64,000 nucleotides of DNA. It comes from Clostridium chromiireducens (GTDB lineage Bacteria; Bacillota; Clostridia; Clostridiales; Clostridiaceae). The stretch's first letter is position 1; each line of letters opens with the position of its first letter. The notes beneath the pieces are model-generated. The model did no database searches and was not told the DNA's origin. It saw nothing but the letters and a program-made list of their open reading frames with translations. Location: NCBI RefSeq assembly GCF_002029255.1, contig NZ_MZGT01000013.1, forward strand, positions 28,224 to 92,223, written 5' to 3'. A program made the translations under genes and the position numbers. Below, in pieces: positions 1 through 7,318 of this stretch.

Positions 1-252
1 TGCAAAATATAATGTTGCGGCTGCAAATCCTTTTTCATTTACCCCGTCAAAAAAGCCAAGCATTCCATCACTTTCTTGTCCAATGCCTATAAAACTATAG
101 CAATCATAAGATTTATGCATGTTAAGAACATTGTTCCATACATAATATTTAGGTACAATATAAAGCTCTGGATCAATATTATAAGAAAAATCCATGGTTC
201 TGCCAAAAAAATTTTCCAACTGTTTTGATTGTAGCGTTATTGCTGTACACAT
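1..252 (-). CDS. Choloylglycine hydrolase / penicillin V acylase family protein (5' part only)
   Basis: Only the first 84 codons are present; the gene continues past the left edge of the window. Read on the minus strand, it starts MCTAITLQ. The Cys directly after the initiator Met is the hallmark of this N-terminal-nucleophile hydrolase family, where Met removal exposes the catalytic Cys. Further on come FFGRTMDFSYN and FFDGVNEKGFAAA, typical of family N-termini. Members hydrolyse amide bonds of conjugated bile salts, penicillin V or acyl-homoserine lactones; the substrate cannot be told from this part. A GGAGG lies 12 bases upstream of the start. The family call is fairly secure. Confidence 0.8.
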   Translation of the reverse strand, partial: MCTAITLQSKQLENFFGRTMDFSYNIDPELYIVPKYYVWNNVLNMHKSYDCYSFIGIGQESDGMLGFFDGVNEKGFAAATLYFA

Positions 253-545
253 GTTAATTCTCTGCCTCCTATATTTTATTAAATAACCACATCTAGTTTT
301 AAGGTTCAGAAACATCGGTATGTGGAATACTAAATAAAATGTCTATATATTTCATAGATATACTTCCACAGGTAATAAAGTTCCAGTTTATATGCCTACG
401 TAAGTTATAGAACAAACATTTTATATTATAAGAAAGATATAAGAGAAAGGGATTTGATGCTATATACTTTAGAATTTATTAATTGGATATAAATACAAAT
501 GAAATAAGGATATATTATTCTATAAGGAATTTTTTAAAATACCAC

Positions 546-605
546 TTGACATCTTGTCCTGAAAGCGTTAACATTAAATTGCAAGTTAGTAAACCGGTTA
601 ACTAA
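546..605 (+). promoter_or_regulatory. Promoter and LacI-type operator of the MFS transporter gene
   Basis: TTGACA (546-551), a 17-base spacer and TAACAT (569-574) form a sigma-A-like promoter. A near-perfect 20-bp palindrome centred on AACCGGTT lies at 586-605, just downstream of the start point, as expected for a LacI-family operator that blocks transcription. The module recurs at 2139-2198 with the same spacing. The remaining stretch 253-545 is AT-rich and presumably holds the leftward promoter of the first gene; nothing else was recognised there. Confidence 0.7.
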
Positions 606-682
606 AACGATAAACTAAAGTTGAAATTGTTTTTAACTGATAATTAGGTGAAAATTAAAATGATTATTATGGAGGGTATAAA

Positions 683-1966
683 ATGGATAAATCAAATATT
701 CAACTAACTTCTAAAAGATGGAAAAGATTAATACCAGTAGCATTTATTACTTATAGTTTAGCTTACTTAGATCGTGCAAATTATAGTTTTGGTGTTGCAG
801 GAGGAATGGGTGAGTCTTTACACATTACTGCATCAATAGCTTCATTATTATCTGCATTATTTTTCTTAGGTTATTTCTTTTTCCAAGTACCAGCAGCATG
901 GTTTGCAGAAAAGAAAAGTGCAAAAAAATTAGTTTTTTGGAGTTTAATTCTTTGGGGTGTACTTGCAGCTTCAAATGGTATGATAACAAATGTAAAAGTT
1001 TTAATGGTCACTAGATTTATGCTTGGAATAATTGAAAGTGCTGTTATGCCGGCAATGTTAATTTTCTTAAGCAATTGGTTCACTAAAAAAGAACGTTCAA
1101 GAGCTAACACATTTTTAATTTTGGGCAACCCAGCCACTGTTTTATGGATGTCAATAGTATCTGGTTACTTAGTAAACTCTGTTGGATGGCGTTGGATGTT
1201 TATTATTGAAGGAATACCACCAGTTATATGGGCATTTTTCTGGTTAAAGCTTGCAGATAATAAGCCTAAAGAAGCAAAATGGTTGACAGATCAAGAGAAG
1301 AAAGATATTGAGATGGCAATGGAAGAAGAACAAAAGGGGATAAAACCAGTAAAAAATTATAGAGAAGCTTTCAAGTCACCTACAGTAATAATTCTTTCAT
1401 TTCAGTATTTCTTCTGGAGTATAGGAGTTTACGGATTTGTAATGTGGTTACCGTCAATTCTCAAAGCAAGTCCACAAATTGGAATTGTTTCAGCAGGATG
1501 GTTATCTTCATTGCCATATGCTTTAGCAATAATATTAATGCTCGTATCATCTTATTATTCTGACCGTACAGGAAATCGTAAGACCTTTGTGTGGGTATAT
1601 TTATTAATAGGTACGGTAGCATTCTTTGGTTCTTATTTAATTGGAACTTCGAACTTCTGGTTATCATATATTTTACTTGTAATTGCAGGTGGAGTAATGT
1701 ATGCACCTTATGGACCATTCTTTGCAATAATTACAGAAATATTACCTAAAAATGTTTCGGGAGGAGCAAGTGCTTTAATTAACAGTATGGGAGCATTAGG
1801 TTCATTTGTAGGTTCATATGTTGTAGGTTATTTAAATGGTATAACAGGTTCAGTAAATGCGTCTTATATATTTATGTCAGGTTCATTGCTATTATCAGTA
1901 TTCCTTATGGCTGCCGTAAAAAGTTCCAAAGCTTCAAAAAATATAGTAGAGGTAGAAGCTATATAA
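683..1966 (+). CDS. MFS transporter, anion:cation symporter type (hexuronate/sugar-acid-like)
   Basis: A 427-residue integral membrane protein with about twelve hydrophobic segments and the major-facilitator layout. The N-terminal YLDRANYSFG stretch and the loop around residues 190-230 fit the anion:cation symporter branch (ExuT, GudP, phthalate and hexuronate carriers). Such carriers import organic anions such as hexuronates or aldarates with protons or sodium. GGAGGG at 671-676 sets the start. It has its own promoter/operator and a terminator-like hairpin at 2084-2112, and it precedes a LacI gene with the same operator, so it probably brings in the substrate of the downstream enzymes. The substrate is not determined. 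Confidence 0.85.
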   Translation: MDKSNIQLTSKRWKRLIPVAFITYSLAYLDRANYSFGVAGGMGESLHITASIASLLSALFFLGYFFFQVPAAWFAEKKSAKKLVFWSLILWGVLAASNGMITNVKVLMVTRFMLGIIESAVMPAMLIFLSNWFTKKERSRANTFLILGNPATVLWMSIVSGYLVNSVGWRWMFIIEGIPPVIWAFFWLKLADNKPKEAKWLTDQEKKDIEMAMEEEQKGIKPVKNYREAFKSPTVIILSFQYFFWSIGVYGFVMWLPSILKASPQIGIVSAGWLSSLPYALAIILMLVSSYYSDRTGNRKTFVWVYLLIGTVAFFGSYLIGTSNFWLSYILLVIAGGVMYAPYGPFFAIITEILPKNVSGGASALINSMGALGSFVGSYVVGYLNGITGSVNASYIFMSGSLLLSVFLMAAVKSSKASKNIVEVEAI

Positions 1967-2083
1967 TACTAGTTTTTTTATTTAATTGAAAGACATATGC
2001 AAATAAAATGAGAATTGGGATAACCTTCTAATAAAATTGATGTAAAGGATATCTAGAGCAAAATCCTAAGACACTTTTAAAGG

Positions 2084-2112
2084 GCACTTAATTTTATAAA
2101 GAAGTGCTTTTA
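2084..2112 (+). terminator. Intrinsic terminator after the MFS gene
   Basis: GCACTT (2084-2089) and AAGTGC (2102-2107) form a short stem with a 12-base loop followed by TTTTA. The stem is short, so read-through is possible. Confidence 0.5.
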
Positions 2113-2138
2113 TATAATTTAATCTTTAGAACTAAGGC

Positions 2139-2198
2139 TTGACATTTTTTTGTGAAAGTCTTAACATTAAATTGTCAATTTAGAAACCGGTTAACTAA
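2139..2198 (+). promoter_or_regulatory. Promoter and LacI-type operator of the regulator and sugar operon
   Basis: TTGACA (2139-2144), a 17-base spacer and TAACAT (2162-2167) are followed by the palindrome centred on AACCGGTT at 2179-2198. Spacing and most bases match 546-605, and the matching sequence continues into ACTAAAACGATAAACTA. The regulator probably controls itself and the transporter through these sites. The rest of 1967-2357 is AT-rich leader. Confidence 0.7.
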
Positions 2199-2357
2199 AA
2201 CGATAAACTAGTATGAATATATAATTATTAGAGTCAATTTAGTTTTATTAGATTAAGTTTTGAAATATGTTAAGGAAAAATAGAGAATAATAGCATAAAT
2301 TATTGAACCTTTAACATTTAAGATTGATAATAAAAGTATTGAATGGAGGAATAAGTT

Positions 2358-3407
2358 ATGCTAAAAAATTCTACAGATAAACAAAAAAATGTCACAATTG
2401 CAGATGTTGCTGCTTATGTAGGAGTCTCTAAAACAACAATATCTAGATATTTAAATAAAAATTTTGAATTTATGTCACAGGAAACTCAAGAAAAAATAGA
2501 TGAGGCAATTAAAGTGCTGAAATATAGACCCAATCGTATAGCACAAACACTAAAAGCTAAAAATTCTAATATAATTGGTTTAACAATTGCAGATATAGGA
2601 AATCCCTTTTCTTCATTACTTATCAAAGGTATAAACGACGTATGTCGAGCAAATAATTATCAATTACTTGTTACAAATGCAGATAATATGGCTATTCGGG
2701 AAAAAGAAAATATAGAGTCTTTATTAGATAGTCAAGTAGATGGATTGTTAGTAAATACTACAGGTAACAACTATGAATATTTAGAGGAATTTAAAAGCAG
2801 AGATAATTTTAAACCAATAGTGCTGCTAGATAGATATGTAACCCCGTTAATTTATGATTCAGTGACCATAAATAATGCAGATGTAACAAGAACTATATTA
2901 AATGAGCTGTTAAAAAATGACTATGATTACTATGTATATTTTACAGAAAATATAAATGGTATAAGTTCAAGATTAGACAGAAAAAAGACAATGGAAGAAT
3001 TTTTATCGCAAAATTCATTTGTATCAGGAGAAACTGCTATTATTAAAAAAAATGAGGTAGGAGAGATACAAGAGAAGATAAAAGATATCTTAAATAAAAA
3101 TAAAGATAGAAATATTTGTTTTTTTGCAAACAATGATGAAATATTAAAGGTTCTTGTAGAGTGCATATATGATTTACAAATAAGAATTGGAATAGATATA
3201 GGCATATTTGGTTTTGCTGATGAAAAATGGGCCCGTTTAATCGGTCCAGGTATTACATCAATAGATGAAAATCCATATGAAATGGGAGAAAAAGCTGCTA
3301 AATTACTATTTGAAAGAATAGAAGGCAGTAGAACAACAGAGTTTGCCTTAGAAGAAATTTCAGTTCAAATTCATTTAAACTACTCAACAAGAAGTATAAA
3401 AAAGTAA
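2358..3407 (+). CDS. LacI-family transcriptional regulator (KdgR-like)
   Basis: A 349-residue repressor. Residues 12-60 form the LacI helix-turn-helix and hinge (VTIADVAAYVGVSKTTISRY, then YRPNRIAQTLK). The rest is a periplasmic-binding-protein-like effector domain opening with NIIGLTIADIGNPFSSLL. It resembles KdgR-type regulators of ketodeoxygluconate and pectin-derived sugars more than a disaccharide regulator, in line with the kinase downstream. ATG 2358 has GGAGG just upstream. It heads a tightly packed set of genes ending with the hexuloisomerase at 6329. The likely operators are at 586-605 and 2179-2198, and the inducer is probably a pathway intermediate. Confidence 0.85.
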   Translation: MLKNSTDKQKNVTIADVAAYVGVSKTTISRYLNKNFEFMSQETQEKIDEAIKVLKYRPNRIAQTLKAKNSNIIGLTIADIGNPFSSLLIKGINDVCRANNYQLLVTNADNMAIREKENIESLLDSQVDGLLVNTTGNNYEYLEEFKSRDNFKPIVLLDRYVTPLIYDSVTINNADVTRTILNELLKNDYDYYVYFTENINGISSRLDRKKTMEEFLSQNSFVSGETAIIKKNEVGEIQEKIKDILNKNKDRNICFFANNDEILKVLVECIYDLQIRIGIDIGIFGFADEKWARLIGPGITSIDENPYEMGEKAAKLLFERIEGSRTTEFALEEISVQIHLNYSTRSIKK

Positions 3408-3419
3408 GTGGTGATAATT

Positions 3420-4163
3420 ATGAATCAACTAGGTATAAATTTATTAGTTTTTAAAAATGATTTAGATAACGGAATAGAACAAGGAAAAATATTAAGTAAC
3501 ATAGGAAACTTAGGAGTGGCTATTGCTGAAATAAGAAGAGAATATCTAAAAAAATCTAATGAAGAATTAAAAGAAATAAGTAGGTTAGCTAAAGAACTCA
3601 ACATAGAAATTTACTATTCAGTTCCTGAGAAAATAGCTTGTGAAAAAAGAATAAATTCTAATATAAAAGTTTATTTTGAAGAAGCAAAACAATTGGGTTC
3701 AACTCATATTAAATTTAACATAGGTGACTTAGAAAATTTAGATTTAGATGAAATGAAAAAACTAGAAGATATTATTAATTATTTCAATATAAAAGTCACA
3801 ATAGAAAATGACCAAACACCTGAAAATGGGAATTTAAAATGTGTAACAAATGCTATTAATTTTATAAATACTAATTCATTGTCAATTGGCTACACCTTTG
3901 ATTTAGGCAATTGGTACTGGCAAAAAGAAGATCCTAAAAATGCGTTTGATATTTTGAAATCAAATATCACTGTATTTCATTTGAAAAATGTAGACTTTTT
4001 GAATGACAATCTTAATACAACTTTGCTTTCAAAAGGAAAAATTGATTGGAAGTCAATGATAAATAAATTGCCGAAGGATGTACCAGTAATCATCGAATAT
4101 CCAATCAAAGAGGAAGAGATATTAGATGAAATAGCGCAAATAAAAGAAGTTTTAACACATTAA
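3420..4163 (+). CDS. Sugar-phosphate isomerase/epimerase-like TIM-barrel protein
   Basis: A 247-residue protein of the xylose-isomerase-like / AP-endonuclease-2 TIM-barrel superfamily. Candidate metal ligands lie at strand ends: TIEND, TFDLGN, FHLKN and IIEYP. Members include ketose 3-epimerases, hydroxypyruvate isomerases and L-xylulose-5-phosphate 3-epimerase (UlaE). A reading from GTG 3408 would place the ribosome site inside the gene, so ATG 3420, preceded by GTGGTG, is preferred. It lies 12 bases after the LacI gene. In context it probably interconverts the imported sugar or its phosphate; the exact substrate is unknown. Confidence 0.7.
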   Translation: MNQLGINLLVFKNDLDNGIEQGKILSNIGNLGVAIAEIRREYLKKSNEELKEISRLAKELNIEIYYSVPEKIACEKRINSNIKVYFEEAKQLGSTHIKFNIGDLENLDLDEMKKLEDIINYFNIKVTIENDQTPENGNLKCVTNAINFINTNSLSIGYTFDLGNWYWQKEDPKNAFDILKSNITVFHLKNVDFLNDNLNTTLLSKGKIDWKSMINKLPKDVPVIIEYPIKEEEILDEIAQIKEVLTH

Positions 4164-4183
4164 CAAGGGAAAGGGTGAAAAAA

Positions 4184-5149
4184 ATGAGTGAGATAATAAC
4201 AATTGGAGAGCCAATGGTAATGTTTTTGGCAGATACCAAGGAACATCTTAGTGATGTGGAACACTTTACAAGGTTAATTGCTGGAGCAGAACTTAATGTG
4301 GCTATGGGGCTTAGGAGACTTGGGCATACAGTAACATATATAAGCCAAGTTGGAGATGATCCATTTGGGCAATATGTAAAAAAATATTTAGAAAATGAAA
4401 ATATAGATGCAAGATTTGTAAAAACATATAAGGAGGCTGCAACAGGATTTCAATTTAAAAATAGAACTGATGAGGGAGATCCAGAAGTACTGTATTTTAG
4501 AAAAGGAGCAGCAGCATCAAAGATAACTAAAGATATTTTAGAGGAGATAAGTTTTTCAGATGCAAAGGTTCTTCATATTACAGGAATCTTTCCAGCACTA
4601 AGTGAAACTACATTAGAAACAATATTTAAAGCTATAGAAAAAGCTCATGAACAAGGAATGCTTGTTACATTTGATCCTAATCCAAGACCAGTATTATGGG
4701 AAAGCCAAGAAAAAATGATTAGAGTGACAAATGAATTAGCTTTTAAATCAGATATTGTATTGCCAGGATTTAGAGAAGGGAAATTATTTACAGGAAAGGA
4801 TACAAAAGAAGAAATTGCTGACTTCTATTTAAAGCAAGGAGTAAAAAAGGTAATTATAAAAATGGGTACTACAGGTGCATATTCTAGAGAGAAACTAGAA
4901 AACGGACAAGTAAAGGAATTCGAGTGTCCAAGCTTTGAAGTTCCAGTTGTAGATACGGTAGGAGCAGGCGATGGCTTTGCGGCAGGTGTTATTAGTGCTA
5001 CTTTAGAAGATCTTGATGATATTAAAATTTTGGAAAGAGGAAATGCTATTGGCGGTATTCAAGTGATGAATTTAAGTGATAATGAGGGGTTACCAACATT
5101 TGAGGAATTAGATAACTTTCTTAAAAATTATAAAAGAAAAGTCTCATGA
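4184..5149 (+). CDS. kdgK: PfkB-family sugar kinase, 2-keto-3-deoxygluconate kinase-like
   Basis: A 321-residue ribokinase-family kinase. The N-terminus has the glycine-rich IAGAELNVAMGLRRLG, the middle has FDPNPRPVLW, typical of KDG kinases, and the C-terminal DTVGAGDGFAAG supplies the anion hole and catalytic Asp. Family members phosphorylate 2-keto-3-deoxygluconate or related keto sugars with ATP. The upstream GTG at 4175 lies inside the Shine-Dalgarno AAAGGGTG, so ATG 4184 is chosen. No KDPG aldolase follows; the neighbour is a hexulose-phosphate-synthase-like enzyme. The true substrate may therefore be another keto sugar or keto acid. The symbol is by similarity only. Confidence 0.75.
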   Translation: MSEIITIGEPMVMFLADTKEHLSDVEHFTRLIAGAELNVAMGLRRLGHTVTYISQVGDDPFGQYVKKYLENENIDARFVKTYKEAATGFQFKNRTDEGDPEVLYFRKGAAASKITKDILEEISFSDAKVLHITGIFPALSETTLETIFKAIEKAHEQGMLVTFDPNPRPVLWESQEKMIRVTNELAFKSDIVLPGFREGKLFTGKDTKEEIADFYLKQGVKKVIIKMGTTGAYSREKLENGQVKEFECPSFEVPVVDTVGAGDGFAAGVISATLEDLDDIKILERGNAIGGIQVMNLSDNEGLPTFEELDNFLKNYKRKVS

Positions 5150-5166
5150 TAATTAAGGAGGACAAA

Positions 5167-5790
5167 ATGAAGTTACAAGTTGCTATAGATAGAGTTCCTT
5201 TTGAAAAGGCAGAAAATTTAACCGAAATATTTGATGGATTAGCAGATGTTATTGAAATTGGAACTTCGTTAATTAAAGATTACGGACTTTTCAAGCTAAA
5301 AGAGTTAACTAGTAAAAAAAAGACATCAAAATTATTAGGAGACATTAAGACTAGTGATGAAGGTGCTTACGAGTTTAAACAAGGCTTTAAACAAGGCTTT
5401 GATATTTTAACTGTAATGGGAAGTGCATCATTGGAAACTATAGAAAAATGCTATGAGGTTTCTGAACAAAATAATGGGACAATGATGATAGATTTATTGG
5501 AATGTTCAGATGAAAAGATTAAAGAAATATCACATTTTAATAATGCTATTTATTGTATACATGCGTCTATTGATAGAGAGAAATTATTAAATCCAGGTAA
5601 AACAGTGAAAGAATTTAAAGAAAGATTTCCACAAGTCAATAGAATTGCAGTTGCAGGAGGGATTACTTTAGATTGTATCCCTGAGTTAAATAAACATAAT
5701 ATAGAATTGGTTATCGTAGGTTCTGCAATTACTGGTGCAGAAAATCCAGTAGAAAAAGCAAGACAATTTAAGGGGGTAATAGAAAAATGA
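5167..5790 (+). CDS. 3-hexulose-6-phosphate synthase-like protein (OMPDC superfamily)
   Basis: A 207-residue beta/alpha barrel of the HPS / 3-keto-L-gulonate-6-phosphate decarboxylase group. The conserved AIDR Asp8, Glu30 and the D59-x-K61-x-x-D64 triad are visible, and the barrel ends with VAGGI and VIVGSAITG. HPS joins formaldehyde and ribulose 5-phosphate; the decarboxylase releases CO2 from a keto-acid phosphate. The usual HPS H-x-G-x-D-x-Q loop reads HASIDRE (132-138), so specificity may differ from both. ATG 5167 follows AAGGAGG with proper spacing; an ATG at 5146 would overlap the kinase and lacks a site. The last bases overlap the hexuloisomerase (ATGA). Confidence 0.75.
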   Translation: MKLQVAIDRVPFEKAENLTEIFDGLADVIEIGTSLIKDYGLFKLKELTSKKKTSKLLGDIKTSDEGAYEFKQGFKQGFDILTVMGSASLETIEKCYEVSEQNNGTMMIDLLECSDEKIKEISHFNNAIYCIHASIDREKLLNPGKTVKEFKERFPQVNRIAVAGGITLDCIPELNKHNIELVIVGSAITGAENPVEKARQFKGVIEK

Positions 5791-6329
5791 GAATAGTTGA
5801 TCAAATATTAGAAGAAATTAAGGATGTAATAGCAAAAGTAGATGAAGAGGAAATAAAAAAAATAGTAAGTATCTTTAAAAAGGAAATAAGAATTTTTGTT
5901 GATGGAGAAGGGCGTAGTGGATTCCAAGCAAAAGGATTTGCAATGCGTTTAATGCATATTGGTTATAACTCCTATGTAATGGGAGAAACAATAACACCTG
6001 CTCTAAAAAAAGGTGACATATATGTTGCAATATCAGGTTCTGGAAAAACCAAAAATACATTAAGTAATGCAAAAGCGGCAAAAGACTTGGGACTAACTAT
6101 AATTGGAGTTACAAGCAAGAAGGATTCACCTCTTGCAGAAGTATCAGATCTAGTACTTGAAGTTCCGGGAAAAACAAAAAATGATAATGCTGTTGAATCA
6201 ATTCAGCTTTTGAGCTCTTTATTTGATCAATCTGTTCATATAGTTTTAGATGATCTATGCTTATTAATAAGTAAAAAAGATAATTTATCTGATAATGAGG
6301 CTGCTAAAAACCATATTAATGTAGAGTAA
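5787..6329 (+). CDS. hxlB: 6-phospho-3-hexuloisomerase
   Basis: A 180-residue SIS-domain isomerase converting D-arabino-3-hexulose 6-phosphate to fructose 6-phosphate. The diagnostic stretches are GEGRSGFQAKGFAMRLMHIG, GETITPALKKGD and ISGSGKTKNT, which match this family closely, and the length is normal. It overlaps the preceding gene by four bases, indicating translational coupling and a shared pathway step. With the HPS-like partner it forms the ribulose-monophosphate pair. The function is well supported, though a related arabinose-5-phosphate isomerase-like role cannot be excluded. Confidence 0.85.
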   Translation: MRIVDQILEEIKDVIAKVDEEEIKKIVSIFKKEIRIFVDGEGRSGFQAKGFAMRLMHIGYNSYVMGETITPALKKGDIYVAISGSGKTKNTLSNAKAAKDLGLTIIGVTSKKDSPLAEVSDLVLEVPGKTKNDNAVESIQLLSSLFDQSVHIVLDDLCLLISKKDNLSDNEAAKNHINVE

Positions 6330-6403
6330 TAGTATATTTTATATAAATGTAATATAACAAAAAATATATTATAGAAAATTATTAATAAAGGGGAGAATAT
6401 AGA

Positions 6404-7051
6404 ATGAGATTTTTCTTAGACACAGCAAATGTAGAACATATTAAAGAAGCAAATGAAATGGGAGTAATATGTGGTGTAACAACAAATCCATCATTAATAG
6501 CTAAAGAAGGAAGAGATTTCAATGAAGTTATTAATGAAATAACGGAAATAGTTGATGGACCAATAAGTGGAGAAGTTGTAAGTGAAGATGCTGAAGGAAT
6601 GATAAAAGAAGGAAGAATAATTGCAGCAATTCACAAGAATATGATAGTAAAAATTCCAATGACAGTTGAAGGCTTAAAGGCAACAAAAGTTTTAGCTAGT
6701 GAAGGAATAAAAACAAATGTTACTTTAATATTCTCAGCAACTCAGAGCTTACTAGCAGCAAATGCAGGAGCAACATATGTAAGCCCATTCCTTGGAAGAG
6801 TAGATGATATCTCAATGATAGGTATGGATCTAGTTAGAGATATAGCAGAAATATTTGAAATCCATGGATTAGAAACAGAAATAATAGCAGCAAGCGTAAG
6901 AAATCCAATCCATGTAATTGAAGCTGCTAAAGCAGGAGCGCACATAGCAACAGTTCCTCATAGTTTAATATTACAAATGGTAAAACATCCATTAACAGAT
7001 CAAGGTCTTGAAAAATTTAAAGCAGACTGGGCCGCAGCCTTTGGCAAGTAA
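6404..7051 (+). CDS. Transaldolase, small TalC/fructose-6-phosphate-aldolase type
   Basis: A 215-residue class I aldolase barrel of the short transaldolase subfamily. [22 protein letters not shown] and IVKIPMT, with Schiff-base Lys83, are characteristic, as are [17 protein letters not shown] and SPFLGRVDD. It transfers dihydroxyacetone units between sedoheptulose 7-phosphate and glyceraldehyde 3-phosphate, or acts as a fructose-6-phosphate aldolase. It starts 74 bases after the hexuloisomerase with AAGGGGAG upstream. With transketolase it can recycle pentose phosphates made or used by the HPS-like step. Transaldolase is the better guess because transketolase follows. Confidence 0.9.
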   Translation: MRFFLDTANVEHIKEANEMGVICGVTTNPSLIAKEGRDFNEVINEITEIVDGPISGEVVSEDAEGMIKEGRIIAAIHKNMIVKIPMTVEGLKATKVLASEGIKTNVTLIFSATQSLLAANAGATYVSPFLGRVDDISMIGMDLVRDIAEIFEIHGLETEIIAASVRNPIHVIEAAKAGAHIATVPHSLILQMVKHPLTDQGLEKFKADWAAAFGK

Positions 7052-7076
7052 CGTATTACAGTGAACAGTTGTGGAT

Positions 7077-7095
7077 GAAAAGCTTGTAGCTTTTC
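7077..7095 (+). terminator. Hairpin after the transaldolase gene
   Basis: GAAAAGCT (7077-7084) and AGCTTTTC (7088-7095) form a perfect 8-bp stem with a TGT loop, 25 bases past the stop codon. The following sequence is AT-rich but not a clean T run, so it may be a weak terminator or an RNA-stabilising hairpin. Confidence 0.4.
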
Positions 7096-7134
7096 TTATA
7101 AATATATATTCTTAAGAATATATATTTATAAGAA
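7093..7134. repeat. 42-bp perfect AT palindrome
   Basis: The sequence from 7093 to 7134 equals its own reverse complement, with centre TTCTTAAGAA. It lies between the transaldolase and transketolase genes and could extrude a cruciform or form a strong RNA hairpin. The adjoining tandem repeat may have grown from its right arm. Confidence 0.85.
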
Positions 7135-7190
7135 TATAAGAATATAAGAATATAAGAATATAAGAATATAAGAATATAAGAATATAAGAA
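7129..7190. repeat. Tandem 8-bp microsatellite (AAGAATAT)n
   Basis: About seven to eight head-to-tail copies of AAGAATAT follow the palindrome and decay into AACTTAAAAATTTAAGAATATAAC. The copy number could vary by slippage. It sits in the leader of the transketolase gene, about 130 bases before its start. Confidence 0.85.
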
Positions 7191-7318
7191 CTTAAAAATT
7201 TAAGAATATAACAATATATAAATAAAAACATAAAACAATAAAACAATATAAAAAGGTATAGTAATAAAGCGGGTTATAGCGTTTTACAAGCCATATTTAT
7301 ATAAAAGTGAGGTAAGAA

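Noticed and set aside
5167..5790. KDPG aldolase, as expected next to a KDG kinase
   Set aside because: The sequence has the D-x-K-x-x-D triad of the OMPDC/HPS group, not the class I aldolase Lys motif of Eda.
7129..7190. Tandem repeat considered as a CRISPR array
   Set aside because: The units are 8 bases, head to tail, with no spacers and no cas genes.
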